Source: CAWHQZ01 sp963831645 (GTDB taxonomy: Bacteria > Pseudomonadota > Alphaproteobacteria > Rhizobiales > Aestuariivirgaceae). Taken from it: 64,000 bases of DNA. The translations under genes were made by a program, and so were the position numbers. The notes beneath the pieces were generated by a model. The model ran no database searches and was not told the DNA's origin. It saw only the letters and a list, made by a program, of their open reading frames with translations. The stretch lies in assembly GCA_963831645.1 (NCBI GenBank), contig CAWHQZ010000009.1:1-64000 (forward strand), in the 5' to 3' direction. This document shows, in pieces, positions 30,651 to 40,861 of this stretch (the stretch's first letter is position 1; each line of letters starts with the position of its first letter).

Positions 30651-31176
30651 TTACCTCTGATCCTGCTGGCGATCCGCTCCGGGGAGCGGGCGCTGCTGGC
30701 GCATTTTCCAAACGGCCGCCGCCGGATTGCCGGCGGGTTCGGCGAGGCCGTGCTGGTAGGTCAGCGACATCTGCGCGAGGGCTTTGCGCCACTGGCTTTC
30801 GGTGAAGCGATCGCCGACCGCGAAGGAATCGAAGCCGACCTGGATCATGAACTGCAGCTGGTCGGGCAGAACGTCGCCCTCTGCCCGCAGTTCGCCACGG
30901 TAGCCGTCGAGCCGAAGCTGGCGGGCGATCGAATAGGCGCGGCCGTCGGTGAACGAGGGGAACGCCAGGACGAGGAGACCAAGGCGCGCAAGATAAATGT
31001 TCAGCGCCTCGGCCGGTTGATTGTTGGGGAACACGACGCCAAGGCGCCCATCGTGCTTGACCAGGCTTTCCCAGTCCTGGCTGAGCCGTTCCCAGGGAAC
31101 AATGACGTCGCCGCGCGCCGGAAGTTCATCCGCGGCCCCGACCTTCAGCCATTCATCGGCAACAAAGCCCTGCACC

Positions 31177-31190
<14 letters not shown>
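30651..31190 (-). CDS. DUF934 family protein
   Basis: A 179-residue protein of the DUF934 family, found almost always between cysI and cysH in proteobacteria and thought to assist sulfite reduction. Visible family features are VVFPNNQPAEAL, FPSFTDGRAYSIARQLR and GDVLPDQLQFMIQVGFDSF. The start MPLLKVQGF lies inside the end of cysI (14-base overlap), which indicates translational coupling. It is cytosolic, without cofactor motifs; the exact role is not known. Confidence 0.85.
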
Positions 31191-32835
<1,645 letters not shown>

Positions 32836-32847
32836 GACCCCTGGACC

Positions 32848-33183
32848 TCAGTGATGCACGGCGGAAAACCCGCCACCCGTGCCCTCGGCCTGCTTGCCCA
32901 GATCCTCGCGCACAGTCGGCCCAAGGGTGCGGATTCGCTCGCGGATGTGGCTTGCCCGCACCCGCCCGTCGAGGCGCTCGGCCACAAACAGGTATGAGCC
33001 GGTCACGACGTTGGCTTTCATCGACTCCACACCACGCGCCTCGAGGGCATTCGCCGCACCGGGTTCGAGCGCCAGAGCGGCCTCGTCAATGGCTGGGCTC
33101 CACTCCCCGGCCCGGGTAAGGAACACCACCTCGCCGTCGCTGAGACGGTTGGCGGTCAGCACCTGGCCTTTCTCGGTAGTCAT
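32848..33183 (-). CDS. DUF2849 family protein
   Basis: A 111-residue cytosolic protein typical of the alphaproteobacterial cys operon, always next to cysI. It begins GQVLTANRLSDGEVVFLTRAGEWSP and ends with a flexible Gly-rich tail. Its ATG overlaps the cysG stop (ATGA) and the cysI start follows after 12 bases. It has no catalytic motif; it may help assemble or protect the sulfite reductase, but that is inference from position. Confidence 0.82.
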   Translation of the reverse strand: MTTEKGQVLTANRLSDGEVVFLTRAGEWSPAIDEAALALEPGAANALEARGVESMKANVVTGSYLFVAERLDGRVRASHIRERIRTLGPTVREDLGKQAEGTGGGFSAVHH

Positions 33184-34571
33184 GAGGCGGCCTTGAGGGG
33201 TGCACGAAACGGAACGACTCGCGTCTCGGCGATGCGCGCGACTCCGATATAAATGATGGCCGGCCCTGAGATGGAGTTCGCCCGCACCGTGGCCGCGAGC
33301 TCGTCGATCCGCGCCTCGAACACCCGCTCCGTGGCGAGCGTGCCGTTCTCCACGATCATAACGGGCGTTGCCGGTTCGATGCCGGCATTGAGCAGGCGAG
33401 CCTGGGTGTGGCCGACCGAGCCTATGCCCATGTAGATCGCCAGAATCTGGCCAGGTCTTGCGAGAGCTTTCCAGTCGTACTCGGGCAACCCGTCTTCGGA
33501 GGCGCCCGTCAGAATGGTAATGGATTGATTGCGGCCGCGCATGGTGAGTGGAATGCCGATCGAGGCTGCGCATGCGAGGGCGGCGGTTACCCCCGGCACA
33601 ACGTCTACGGCGATCCCGTGTGCTTCGAGGACACGCTGCTCTTCGCCGCCGCGGCCGAACACGTAGGGATCGCCACCCTTGAGGCGAACCACGTGGCGGC
33701 CGGCCTGTGCCTCGCGCACCAGGATCGCGTTGATGTCTTCCTGTCGGGGCGACGGCTTGCCGGGCGTCTTGCCCACCGGAATGCGTATGGCGTCGCGCCG
33801 CGCGTATTCGAGAATCTCAGGGCCTACCAACCGGTCATACACAATGACGTCGGCTTCCTTCAGCTTGCGCTGCGCCTTGAGGGTAAGCAGTTCGGCATCA
33901 CCGGGACCGGCGCCCACAAGGCTGACCCGCCCGGTCGTGCTTTTCCGCGAATTGGACAGGAGCCTCTCGAGCTCGTCGCGAAACGCTCCGGCTCCGCGTG
34001 CGAATGCGTCACGCACGCTGCCGAAGAAGAAACGCTCCCAGAACTCACGGCGGGTTCTGCCGGCCGGAATCTCGAGGGCGATGCGCTCACGCAGGCTTCC
34101 GGCTGCCTTCGTCAGCGCTCCCAGAAAAGGGGGCAGGGATGTCTCCAGCTCACCACGAATGCCTTGTGCCAAAACCGGCGCTGCACCCTCGGTGCCGATC
34201 GCTATCACGAGAGGATCCCGGTCGACGATCGCAGGCACGATGCTGTTCGAAAGCTCGGCTTCATCGACGACATTGACGAGGATGTCGCGCTTGCGCGCTT
34301 CGCCGGAGACGCGCTCGTTGAGTTCATCGTCGGCCGCCGCGAACACGCATGCCACGCCGTCGAGCTGCGCAGCGAAAAACTCCCGCCCGACCCAGGCGAT
34401 GTTGCCGCCGACCGCAAGATCGGTGAGCTCGGGATGCAGTGTGGCGGCAACGATCTCGATGCGGACTTCGGTCTTGAGCAGTAGCCGGACCTTGCGCAAT
34501 GCCTCCTCTCCGCCACCCACGACGAGGGCCTTTCGATTCTTCAGGTCGATGAACAGCGGGAAGTAGCGCAT
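33180..34571 (-). CDS. cysG: Siroheme synthase (CysG)
   Basis: A 463-residue bifunctional enzyme that turns uroporphyrinogen III into siroheme for CysI. The N-terminal precorrin-2 dehydrogenase/ferrochelatase part has the NAD-binding ALVVGGGEEALRKVRLL at residues 14-30; the C-terminal SAM-dependent methyltransferase shows SLVGAGPGDAELLTLKA (near 215), VIYDRLV and RLKGGDPYVFGRGGEE. A strong ribosome binding site (AGGAGG) precedes ATG 34571. It heads the cys operon after a short ferredoxin-like fragment. Confidence 0.93.
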   Translation of the reverse strand: MRYFPLFIDLKNRKALVVGGGEEALRKVRLLLKTEVRIEIVAATLHPELTDLAVGGNIAWVGREFFAAQLDGVACVFAAADDELNERVSGEARKRDILVNVVDEAELSNSIVPAIVDRDPLVIAIGTEGAAPVLAQGIRGELETSLPPFLGALTKAAGSLRERIALEIPAGRTRREFWERFFFGSVRDAFARGAGAFRDELERLLSNSRKSTTGRVSLVGAGPGDAELLTLKAQRKLKEADVIVYDRLVGPEILEYARRDAIRIPVGKTPGKPSPRQEDINAILVREAQAGRHVVRLKGGDPYVFGRGGEEQRVLEAHGIAVDVVPGVTAALACAASIGIPLTMRGRNQSITILTGASEDGLPEYDWKALARPGQILAIYMGIGSVGHTQARLLNAGIEPATPVMIVENGTLATERVFEARIDELAATVRANSISGPAIIYIGVARIAETRVVPFRAPLKAAS

Positions 34572-34579
34572 GAGACCTC

Positions 34580-34723
34580 CTAGGCTGTTGCCGCAGGCAT
34601 CAGGCTAAGCGTGGGGCCGCTCGAGGAACCGTGGTCGCGGATGATTTCCGTGACCCGCCAGCCTTCGACCGCTTCGAGGTCATGGGGCCGGCCGTCGTGA
34701 TCCTTAATTCTAACAACTCCCAT
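34580..34723 (-). pseudogene. Truncated 2Fe-2S ferredoxin-like fragment
   Basis: From ATG 34723 the frame reads MGVVRIKDHDGRPHDLEA, then EGWRVTEIIRDHG, the beta-grasp N-terminus of an adrenodoxin-type ferredoxin. The frame then ends after 47 residues with no cysteines, so the cluster-binding loop and the rest of the fold are missing. The same frame is open up to 34813, but the added residues are basic and unlike ferredoxins. It sits directly before cysG. It may be a relic of the electron donor for CysI, or a leader peptide. Confidence 0.45.
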
Positions 34724-34847
34724 CGCCCGCCTCAGGTTGAACCATCGTTCTTTGTGTCGAACAGCGCTGCCGGTAACCTTCCGGATGCGATTCCGCTTGA
34801 TTTTGGACGCCAAAGCGGAAATATGGCAACCGACGGCCGGAGCGGTC

Positions 34848-34883
34848 GTTCGTTATTCCGAACAATTGTTCTAAGTACGGAAC
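34848..34883. promoter_or_regulatory. Two tandem GTTC-N8-GAAC operator-like sites
   Basis: GTTC-N8-GAAC occurs twice (34848-34863 and 34868-34883), separated by AATT; the junction is the perfect palindrome GAACAATTGTTC (34860-34871). The AT-rich element lies six bases before the ATG of the XRE-cupin regulator and upstream of the divergent cys operon, the expected place for autoregulation and control of both. Confidence 0.6.
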
Positions 34884-34889
34884 AGCCGA

Positions 34890-35501
34890 ATGTCAAGCCG
34901 GCGAAGTCGCCGTGACGGCAGCGTCAGCAGCGGGGAGGCGACGCCTGCCCTAGGCAAGACCATCCAGCGCCTCAGGAAAGCCTACAATCTTTCCCTGGGG
35001 GAACTTTCGGAGCAATCCGGGGTAGCCAAGTCGATCATCTCCCAGATCGAGCGGAACGAGACCAATCCCACGATCGGCACGGTCTACCGGCTCTCGCGCG
35101 CCCTCGACACAACCATCGACGAAGTGCTTCGCGACGAAGAGGAGCCCAATTTCCTCGTCCACCAGACGAAGGCCGGCATTCCCACCCTCGAAAGCCAGGA
35201 TGGCCTTTGCCGGCTGGCGATCATCGGCGCCCTCGACCTTGTCGAGTTTCTCCAATGGTACGATTTTCGCGCCCAACCAGGCGGGGTGCTGGAGTCGGAG
35301 CCGCACCCGGCCGGTACCGTCGAGCACCTATACGTATTGGCCGGTGAGCTGGAAGTGACCGTGGGCGGCGAAATGCGCAACATCAAGACCGGCGAGAGCG
35401 TTCGGTTTCACGGCGACCGGCCGCACAAGATTGTCAACATCGGAGCAGACCCGGCGCACGCGACGATGGTCCTCGTGGTGCGGGGCGCAATCGCAGAGTA
35501 G
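34890..35501 (+). CDS. XRE-family regulator with C-terminal cupin (SutR-like)
   Basis: A 203-residue DNA-binding protein. Residues 22-80 form an XRE helix-turn-helix (LRKAYNLSLGELSEQSGVAKSIISQIER is the core), and residues 125-195 a cupin_2 barrel (PAGTVEHLYVLAGELEV, GDRPHKIVN) that could bind a small effector. The architecture matches Escherichia coli SutR/YdcN, linked to sulfur utilisation. Here it is divergent from the cys operon, so control of sulfate assimilation is likely. The start at 34890 has no clear ribosome binding site. Confidence 0.85.
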   Translation: MSSRRSRRDGSVSSGEATPALGKTIQRLRKAYNLSLGELSEQSGVAKSIISQIERNETNPTIGTVYRLSRALDTTIDEVLRDEEEPNFLVHQTKAGIPTLESQDGLCRLAIIGALDLVEFLQWYDFRAQPGGVLESEPHPAGTVEHLYVLAGELEVTVGGEMRNIKTGESVRFHGDRPHKIVNIGADPAHATMVLVVRGAIAE

Positions 35502-35509
35502 CTCCTCAT

Positions 35510-36223
35510 CTAGACGTTAAGGTGGCGTTCCACTTCTTCGGGCCTCAGGAGCACGCGTGTTTGCGGAGCGTCGTAGGCAATCCGCCCCGCGACGTCCATG
35601 ACCACGAAGCGGGTGGCGATATAGCGCAGATCTTCGAACGCATTGCTGACCACGATCAGTCCGGCGCCGCCATCTTTCAGCCGGACAAGCAATTGCAGCA
35701 CGTCATGCTTGATGACCTGATCGACATTATCCAGGATGTCGTCGATCAGCAGCAACCGTGGATTGAGACTCAACACACATCCCAGCGCCAGCAGCCGTTG
35801 CTCATCAGCTGTCAATCTTGCGACCCGCGAAGCCCGTCTGGCGGCAAGTGCCGGAAACGTCCGGTATATCTGCATGGCCGTGAATGGGCCTGGACGCGCG
35901 GCGACCATGAGGTGCTCTTCGACGCTGAGCGAAGGGAAGAGTTTCCACCTCTGCGGGACATACCCGATGCCAAGTGCGGTCCTCTCGAATGGCCGCAGGC
36001 GGGTGATGTCTCTCTTGGCAAAGCTGATCGTGCCGGCCGTCACCGGAATGATTCCGACAATCGCTTTCAACAACGTCGATTTCCCCGCCGGACTGCGGCC
36101 CATCACAGCGACTGCTTCTCCACGGCGTACAGTGAGTTCCACGTCGCAAACAAGCGGGCCGCCGTTCCCCTGTGCACTCAGGGCGGTGATTTCAAGCACC
36201 CCAAGTGCCTCCTGCTGTTGCAC
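35510..36223 (-). CDS. livF: Branched-chain amino acid-type ABC ATPase, LivF-like, degenerate motifs
   Basis: A 237-residue ABC ATPase at the end of a livHMGF-like operon. Walker A is GRSPAGKST (near residue 42), acceptable but unusual. The signature helix reads RLTADEQRLLAL in place of LSGGEQQ, and Walker B ends LLLIDDIL with Asp replacing the catalytic Glu. The Q-loop (VPQRWKLFPSLSVEEHL) is typical of LivF. ATP hydrolysis may be slow or depend on the partner. It overlaps the upstream livG gene by 32 bases. Confidence 0.8.
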   Translation of the reverse strand: MQQQEALGVLEITALSAQGNGGPLVCDVELTVRRGEAVAVMGRSPAGKSTLLKAIVGIIPVTAGTISFAKRDITRLRPFERTALGIGYVPQRWKLFPSLSVEEHLMVAARPGPFTAMQIYRTFPALAARRASRVARLTADEQRLLALGCVLSLNPRLLLIDDILDNVDQVIKHDVLQLLVRLKDGGAGLIVVSNAFEDLRYIATRFVVMDVAGRIAYDAPQTRVLLRPEEVERHLNV

Positions 36224-36929
36224 GTCGGGTCAAAATATACTCCGGCGTGCCAGTGACGATGACGCGGCCGCGGGCAAGTACCGAGATCCAGTCGGCTAAC
36301 GGCAGCACTCTCTCCACGTTTCGATCGGTCAGAATGATGGCGTGTTTCTCTCTGAGTTGTTGCAGCAACTCGCAAAGCTCCCGAACATCTCCCGGGCCGG
36401 CGCCGGCAAAAGGCTCATCGAATACGAGTATCCTGGGCTCGCAGACCAGCGCCTGGGCGATTTCAAGCCAGCGTCGGTCCATGAACTCGAGGTCGGAGGC
36501 GCGCATGTGGGCGCGTTTCTTGAGATTTGTGACGGCCAGTGCCCGCCATGCAGCTACCTCCGTAGCTTCCCCGCTTCCGCCGAATATCGAGCCGGCCCGG
36601 CGCCGAGAAGCTTCGCGGACAACTCGGACGTTATCGAAGACACTTTCCTCGGGGAAGGCCGCGGTTGAACCGTTGACGAGAGCAATTCCCATGCGAACAC
36701 GTTCGCCCGCCGGTACCCTTTCGACTGCCTTTCCGCTGATGTGTATCGTTCCTTTATCCGGAAAGATTGTGCCGGCAAGGAGCCCGGCGAGGGCCGATTT
36801 TCCTGAATTCGTTGTCCCGACGATCGCGTGACTCGCCCCGGCTTCCAGGACGAATGATATGTCTTCGACAGCGGTGCTGCTTCCGAACCGCTTGGTGAGC
36901 CCCTGCGCGGAGACGAGCGCTTCAGCCAC
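36192..36929 (-). CDS. livG: Branched-chain amino acid-type ABC ATPase, LivG-like, degenerate motifs
   Basis: A 245-residue ABC ATPase. Walker A is VGTTNSGKSAL (near residue 37), with an extra Thr-Asn instead of the usual Asn-Gly. The signature segment reads LEFMDRRWLEIAQAL, without LSGGQ-like glycines, while Walker B ILVFDEPFAGAGP is normal. The switch region ILTDRNVERV lacks the H-loop histidine. Family assignment rests on the LEIA…L spacing and the operon. Its start overlaps the stop of livM (8 bases). Confidence 0.8.
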   Translation of the reverse strand: MAEALVSAQGLTKRFGSSTAVEDISFVLEAGASHAIVGTTNSGKSALAGLLAGTIFPDKGTIHISGKAVERVPAGERVRMGIALVNGSTAAFPEESVFDNVRVVREASRRRAGSIFGGSGEATEVAAWRALAVTNLKKRAHMRASDLEFMDRRWLEIAQALVCEPRILVFDEPFAGAGPGDVRELCELLQQLREKHAIILTDRNVERVLPLADWISVLARGRVIVTGTPEYILTRRATAGGTWGA

Positions 36930-37851
36930 CTGATGGAACCCGTTTTCGGGTGAACGCGCCGCTGGCTGCCACGCCGATCACAATGGCCAGCAGCCCGAGC
37001 GCCGAGCGCCAATGGACCATATCGCGCGAAAGATACTCCTCGAAGCCGATCAGCCCTGCAGCCCCTGCAATGGCGCCGGCGAGCGTTCCTGATCCAGCCA
37101 TGATGGCCATGGCGACGAGCTCGGCGGATTGCTGCCACTCGAACGTGGTGGGATGCGCGGCATCCATCAGGTTCGCCAGGAGTACCCCGGGAGGAGCACC
37201 CAGCGCACCCGAAATCGACAGCGCTTTTAGCTGTATTCGATAGCGTGAGGCGCCAAACCGTTCCATGACCGAGGCATCCTGGCGCACGGCGCGCAACGCC
37301 AGGCCGAGACCGGTATTTGCGAGGACCTCGTAGAGAACGTAGATCGCCGCCAAAAGCGCGAACGCCAGCCAGAACAATCCGATCGGCGTGGATGCGACGG
37401 ACATGCCGAACAACAGGCTGCGTTGGGGCAGCAGCAATCCGGCGCTGCCGCCCAACGGCGGCAGGCCATTGATCGATTGGCGAAGGAGTTCCGTTGCAAG
37501 GAGTGTGGTCAGCGCGAATCGCAAGGGGGTCGTGCGCAGTGCCAGTGCCCCGGTGATCAGAACGAAAAGCGCGCCTGCAGCAGCAGCGGCGGGCATCAGG
37601 ATGGCGAGATCGGTTACCCCCCTGCGATGTGCAATGACAGCGAGATAGGAGCCGATGCCGAGGACCGCCGCATGGCCCAGGTTGACGAGGCCGCCTCCTC
37701 CCATGATGAACGCCAGACCGACAGCGGCGGTCGCGAAGATCATGATCTTGGTCGCCAGCGGGATCAGCTGTTCCTGGCCTATCGCGCCGGCGGCAAAGGG
37801 TACGGCCGCCAGAAGCCAAAGGACGATCGCTGCGAACGCGTAGCGGATCAC
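36922..37851 (-). CDS. livM: Branched-chain amino acid-type ABC permease, LivM-like
   Basis: A 309-residue inner-membrane permease with about nine hydrophobic segments. The motif GLVNLGHAAVLGIGSYLAV (near residue 55) is the family hallmark, and the cytoplasmic coupling region GLALRAVRQDASVMERFGA (near 190) follows the EAA-like pattern. The C-terminus is short. ATG 37851 overlaps the livH stop (ATGA). Substrate is unknown because no binding protein gene is nearby. Confidence 0.85.
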   Translation of the reverse strand: MIRYAFAAIVLWLLAAVPFAAGAIGQEQLIPLATKIMIFATAAVGLAFIMGGGGLVNLGHAAVLGIGSYLAVIAHRRGVTDLAILMPAAAAAGALFVLITGALALRTTPLRFALTTLLATELLRQSINGLPPLGGSAGLLLPQRSLLFGMSVASTPIGLFWLAFALLAAIYVLYEVLANTGLGLALRAVRQDASVMERFGASRYRIQLKALSISGALGAPPGVLLANLMDAAHPTTFEWQQSAELVAMAIMAGSGTLAGAIAGAAGLIGFEEYLSRDMVHWRSALGLLAIVIGVAASGAFTRKRVPSGG

Positions 37852-38789
37852 CAGTCGGCCTCCCAGCGCCTCGCTTGGCCAAAAAGACCCTTTGGCCAGA
37901 CGAGCAGGACCAATGCCGTCAGTAGAATAATTGCAGCGGCGCTCGACGCCTCGACCCAGGTCGCAGCATCAGGAAGAATCTCGCTGCTCAGGGTTGGCAG
38001 GGCAACGCGAACGAAGCGATCGAAACCGGAAATAAACAACGCGGCGCCGAAGGCGCCGCCGAGCGACCCGGTGCCGCCCCAAAGAACTGCGGCAACGACC
38101 CACGCCAGCGCGCCAGAGGACCAGCCGCCGTCATCGGCAAACTGCACCGACAATGCGCCCGCCAGCGCTGAAAGCGCGCAACCTGCAGTGAATACTCCCG
38201 TGAGAAGTCTCCGCGGATCGATGCCGAGCGCCGCCGCCATTTCCGAATCATCGGCAATCGCGCGCACGCGGGCACCCGGTCCGGTATAGCGGCTGAAGCA
38301 AAAGAGTGCGAGCGCAGCGGCCAACGCCACTGCTATGACGGCAAGCCGCTTGGCCGGGTAGGAGAACGATCCGGGAAAGCTCAAATTGAAGGACAACCAG
38401 TCCGGAGCCGGCAGCGCAGCAGGTTCGCTTCCCGCCAGCAGCAAGTTCGCATCGGCGAGAATCAGAAACATGCCGAATGCGGCAACGACCTGGGTGGCCA
38501 GTGCCTTGCCGCGCAAGGGCCGGACCACCAATATCTCGGCGGCCATTGCCACCGGCACAACCGCGGCGCAGGCGATGGGTATGGCCACTGCGGCCGACCC
38601 CGTGATGTGAAACGCTGCCATGCTCGCGGCTACACCGGCGAGTGCAAAACTGCCCTGGGCAAGATTGAGAAACCGCGATGCCCGCAGGATCAGAGTGAAC
38701 CCTGCGGCAACCAGATACAGCAACAGCCCGCGCCCCAGCGCGTCCAAAGCATGAACTCCCAGCTCAGCCATGCCCATGACATGCCACAT
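37848..38789 (-). CDS. livH: Branched-chain amino acid-type ABC permease, LivH-like
   Basis: A 313-residue inner-membrane permease with about eight helices. It has SRFLNLAQGSFALAGV (near residue 40), related to the LivH motif NFAHG, and the coupling loop GARVRAIADDSEMAAALGI (near 190). It is the first gene of the livHMGF operon. Start is either ATG 38789 or the in-frame ATGs at 38777/38771; no binding site decides. The 21-base gap to the upstream EamA gene suggests the five genes may be one transcript. Confidence 0.85.
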   Translation of the reverse strand: MWHVMGMAELGVHALDALGRGLLLYLVAAGFTLILRASRFLNLAQGSFALAGVAASMAAFHITGSAAVAIPIACAAVVPVAMAAEILVVRPLRGKALATQVVAAFGMFLILADANLLLAGSEPAALPAPDWLSFNLSFPGSFSYPAKRLAVIAVALAAALALFCFSRYTGPGARVRAIADDSEMAAALGIDPRRLLTGVFTAGCALSALAGALSVQFADDGGWSSGALAWVVAAVLWGGTGSLGGAFGAALFISGFDRFVRVALPTLSSEILPDAATWVEASSAAAIILLTALVLLVWPKGLFGQARRWEADW

Positions 38790-38810
38790 ATTCGAATTGG
38801 CCGTCCAAAC

Positions 38811-39749
38811 CTAGCCGTTCGGCGCCGGAGCTGCAGACTTTTCCACCACCTCCATCGAGTGCTTCGCGTTCGCAAGTCGTTCGCGGTGGAAGATGTACAG
38901 CCCGCTTGTCGCAATCAGAATTGCGCCCGCGACAGTCCATAGATCCGGGACCTCGCCGAAGAATAGATAGCCCGCCAGCGATGCCCACACGAGAGCTGAG
39001 TAAGCGAAGGGTGCGACTGCCGAAACCGGCGCTCTCTCGAAGGCGTAGATGAGAAAAAGGTGTCCCATTCCGCCGGTGATGCCCATCCCGACAAACATCA
39101 GCCAGTGTGCGGGTTCGGGGTTGCGCCAGTCGTATGGCACGACCAAACTCGCGGCAACCGTACCGGCGACAGCCGTATAGAAGAACGTCGTGTGCGGATC
39201 ATCGAGGCGGGCAATCCTTCGCGTCAGCAGTTGATAGCCTGCGTTCACCAGCGCTGCGGCAAGAAAATAGATCGCCCCGCCGTCGAAACCCCGTGTCCCC
39301 GGCCGGATGATGATAAGCGCGCCAATGAAGCCTGCGATGACGCCCATCCACCGACGCATGCCGACGCTTTCACCCAGGATCGGCATCGAGAGGGCGGTTA
39401 TCATGATTGGCGAGAGGAACATGATGGCCGTGGCGGTGGCCAGTGGCTCTGATTTCAGCCCGGCATTGAACAGGATGGTGGTCACGAGCAGAAGCGCCGA
39501 CCGTACCAACTGCCAGGGCAGGTGGCGGCTCGCCACTTGGCGGCGCCATACCAGCGCCGCCAGTACCGCCGCCATCAGGAAATGAAAGAAGAATCGGGCC
39601 CACACGACCTGGGTTATCGAGTAACCGAGATTGGCGAGCAGTTCCTTGGCAATGGCATCGAGAGCGATGAACCACATCATCGTTACCAGCATGCACAGGA
39701 TGCCTCCGGTAACGTGTTCCCGCTGTTGCCTGGTCTGGATTGTCGACAC
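38811..39749 (-). CDS. EamA/DMT-family transporter
   Basis: A 312-residue inner-membrane protein with ten predicted helices in two EamA repeats (residues 15-145 and 160-290). Visible features are WFIALDAIAKELL at the first helix, EPLATATAIMFLSPIMITALS in the middle and APVSAVAPFAYSALVWASLAGYLFFGE near the end, the repeat-end motif with the Pro and Glu. Such proteins export amino acids or other metabolites. It is upstream of livH on the same strand. Confidence 0.85.
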   Translation of the reverse strand: MSTIQTRQQREHVTGGILCMLVTMMWFIALDAIAKELLANLGYSITQVVWARFFFHFLMAAVLAALVWRRQVASRHLPWQLVRSALLLVTTILFNAGLKSEPLATATAIMFLSPIMITALSMPILGESVGMRRWMGVIAGFIGALIIIRPGTRGFDGGAIYFLAAALVNAGYQLLTRRIARLDDPHTTFFYTAVAGTVAASLVVPYDWRNPEPAHWLMFVGMGITGGMGHLFLIYAFERAPVSAVAPFAYSALVWASLAGYLFFGEVPDLWTVAGAILIATSGLYIFHRERLANAKHSMEVVEKSAAPAPNG

Positions 39750-39862
39750 TTGCTCGGCCGTCCGGGCCGCACATTACGGCCCGGCTCTGCGGGATCAAGG
39801 ACATGGGCCAACATGACGGCGATGTGAGCCGGGCATGCCTGGTGGTGACACGCTTGATGCTC

Positions 39863-40861
39863 TCAAGCCCCGAACCCGGCAAGACGCTGCACAAACCAGG
39901 CCGCGGAGAGCGAGCCGACAAGATAGGCGGTGAGCAGCCGCGGCCGGTCGGAATGGATTGCGAGCAGCAGTTTCAGGCTGGCGATCGCCGTCAGCGCAAG
40001 CACCACGAAGATCAGTTGTCCGGCCTCGACGCCCAGATTGAAGGTCAGGAGGGCCAACGGCACGTCCTTTTGCGGCAGGCCGATCTCGCGCAACGCGCCG
40101 CCGAAGCCGAAACCGTGCAGTAGCCCGAACAGGAAGGCGATCATCCAGGGATAGCGGCTCGACAGATCGGCGTTCCCCTTGTGTTGGCGGATGATCTCGG
40201 ACGCGACGAGCACGATGCTGAGCGCCACCAGCGCCTCGACCGGCGCCTGCGGGGCGGCGGCGATGCCGAGCGCGGCAAAGGCAAGCGTGATCGAATGGGC
40301 AACCGTGAACGCGGTGATGGCGGCGACGAGCGTGCGCGTCTCGCGGATGAGAAGCAGCAACGCCAGAACGAACAGCAGGTGGTCGAGCCCCAGCATGATG
40401 TGCTGCACGCCGAGGACGAAATAGGTCCAAGCGGTGTTTGCCGCCGTCGGCGAGGCGGTGACGAGGAGGTCGGGGAAATCCGGCGTCAGCCGCGCCGTCT
40501 GCACCGTGCCGTCGGCGCGCACGATGCGGGCGAGCGCATCAGTATAGGTGGCGACCAGCCCATTGATCGAGATCGTCTCGCCCGCGAGCCCGCCGTCACA
40601 CCGCACGCTCCAGCGACTGGTCATCGCCGCATCGACGTTGGTCGTGACGGGCGCTGTGGTCTCGGTGCAGCGTTCCGGCAGGCTCACATCGAGCGACAGC
40701 CGGTACTCCCCGCGCGCCGGTACCTTCCAGAGAATGTCGTAGCCCTCGGCCGCCGTCTCGGTGATTTCCAGATAGGCCGGACGCAACTCGTGTGCGTCTA
40801 CGGCTGCCGCCGTAAATGCCATTGCGACGAATAGCTGGAATGCGGCGAACCAACGCTTCAT
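39863..40861 (-). CDS. HupE/UreJ family protein with periplasmic N-domain
   Basis: A 332-residue protein. A signal peptide (MKRWFAAFQLFVAMAFTAAAVDA) precedes a beta-rich exported domain to about residue 165 (HELRPAYLEITETA…), then six hydrophobic segments of the HupE_UreJ_2 type with the motif HIMLGLDHLLFVLALLLL (near 180) and LLHGFGFGGALREIGLP (near 260). HupE-type proteins are linked to nickel/cobalt uptake. Start 40861 is chosen because ATG overlaps the stop of the prolyl isomerase gene (ATGA). Last gene of a run with the isomerase, two more HupE-like proteins and a secreted protein. Confidence 0.85.
   Translation of the reverse strand: MKRWFAAFQLFVAMAFTAAAVDAHELRPAYLEITETAAEGYDILWKVPARGEYRLSLDVSLPERCTETTAPVTTNVDAAMTSRWSVRCDGGLAGETISINGLVATYTDALARIVRADGTVQTARLTPDFPDLLVTASPTAANTAWTYFVLGVQHIMLGLDHLLFVLALLLLIRETRTLVAAITAFTVAHSITLAFAALGIAAAPQAPVEALVALSIVLVASEIIRQHKGNADLSSRYPWMIAFLFGLLHGFGFGGALREIGLPQKDVPLALLTFNLGVEAGQLIFVVLALTAIASLKLLLAIHSDRPRLLTAYLVGSLSAAWFVQRLAGFGA

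Noticed and set aside
34890..35501. XRE gene as an antitoxin
   Set aside because: It has a cupin effector domain and no toxin partner; the divergent cys operon gives a better explanation.
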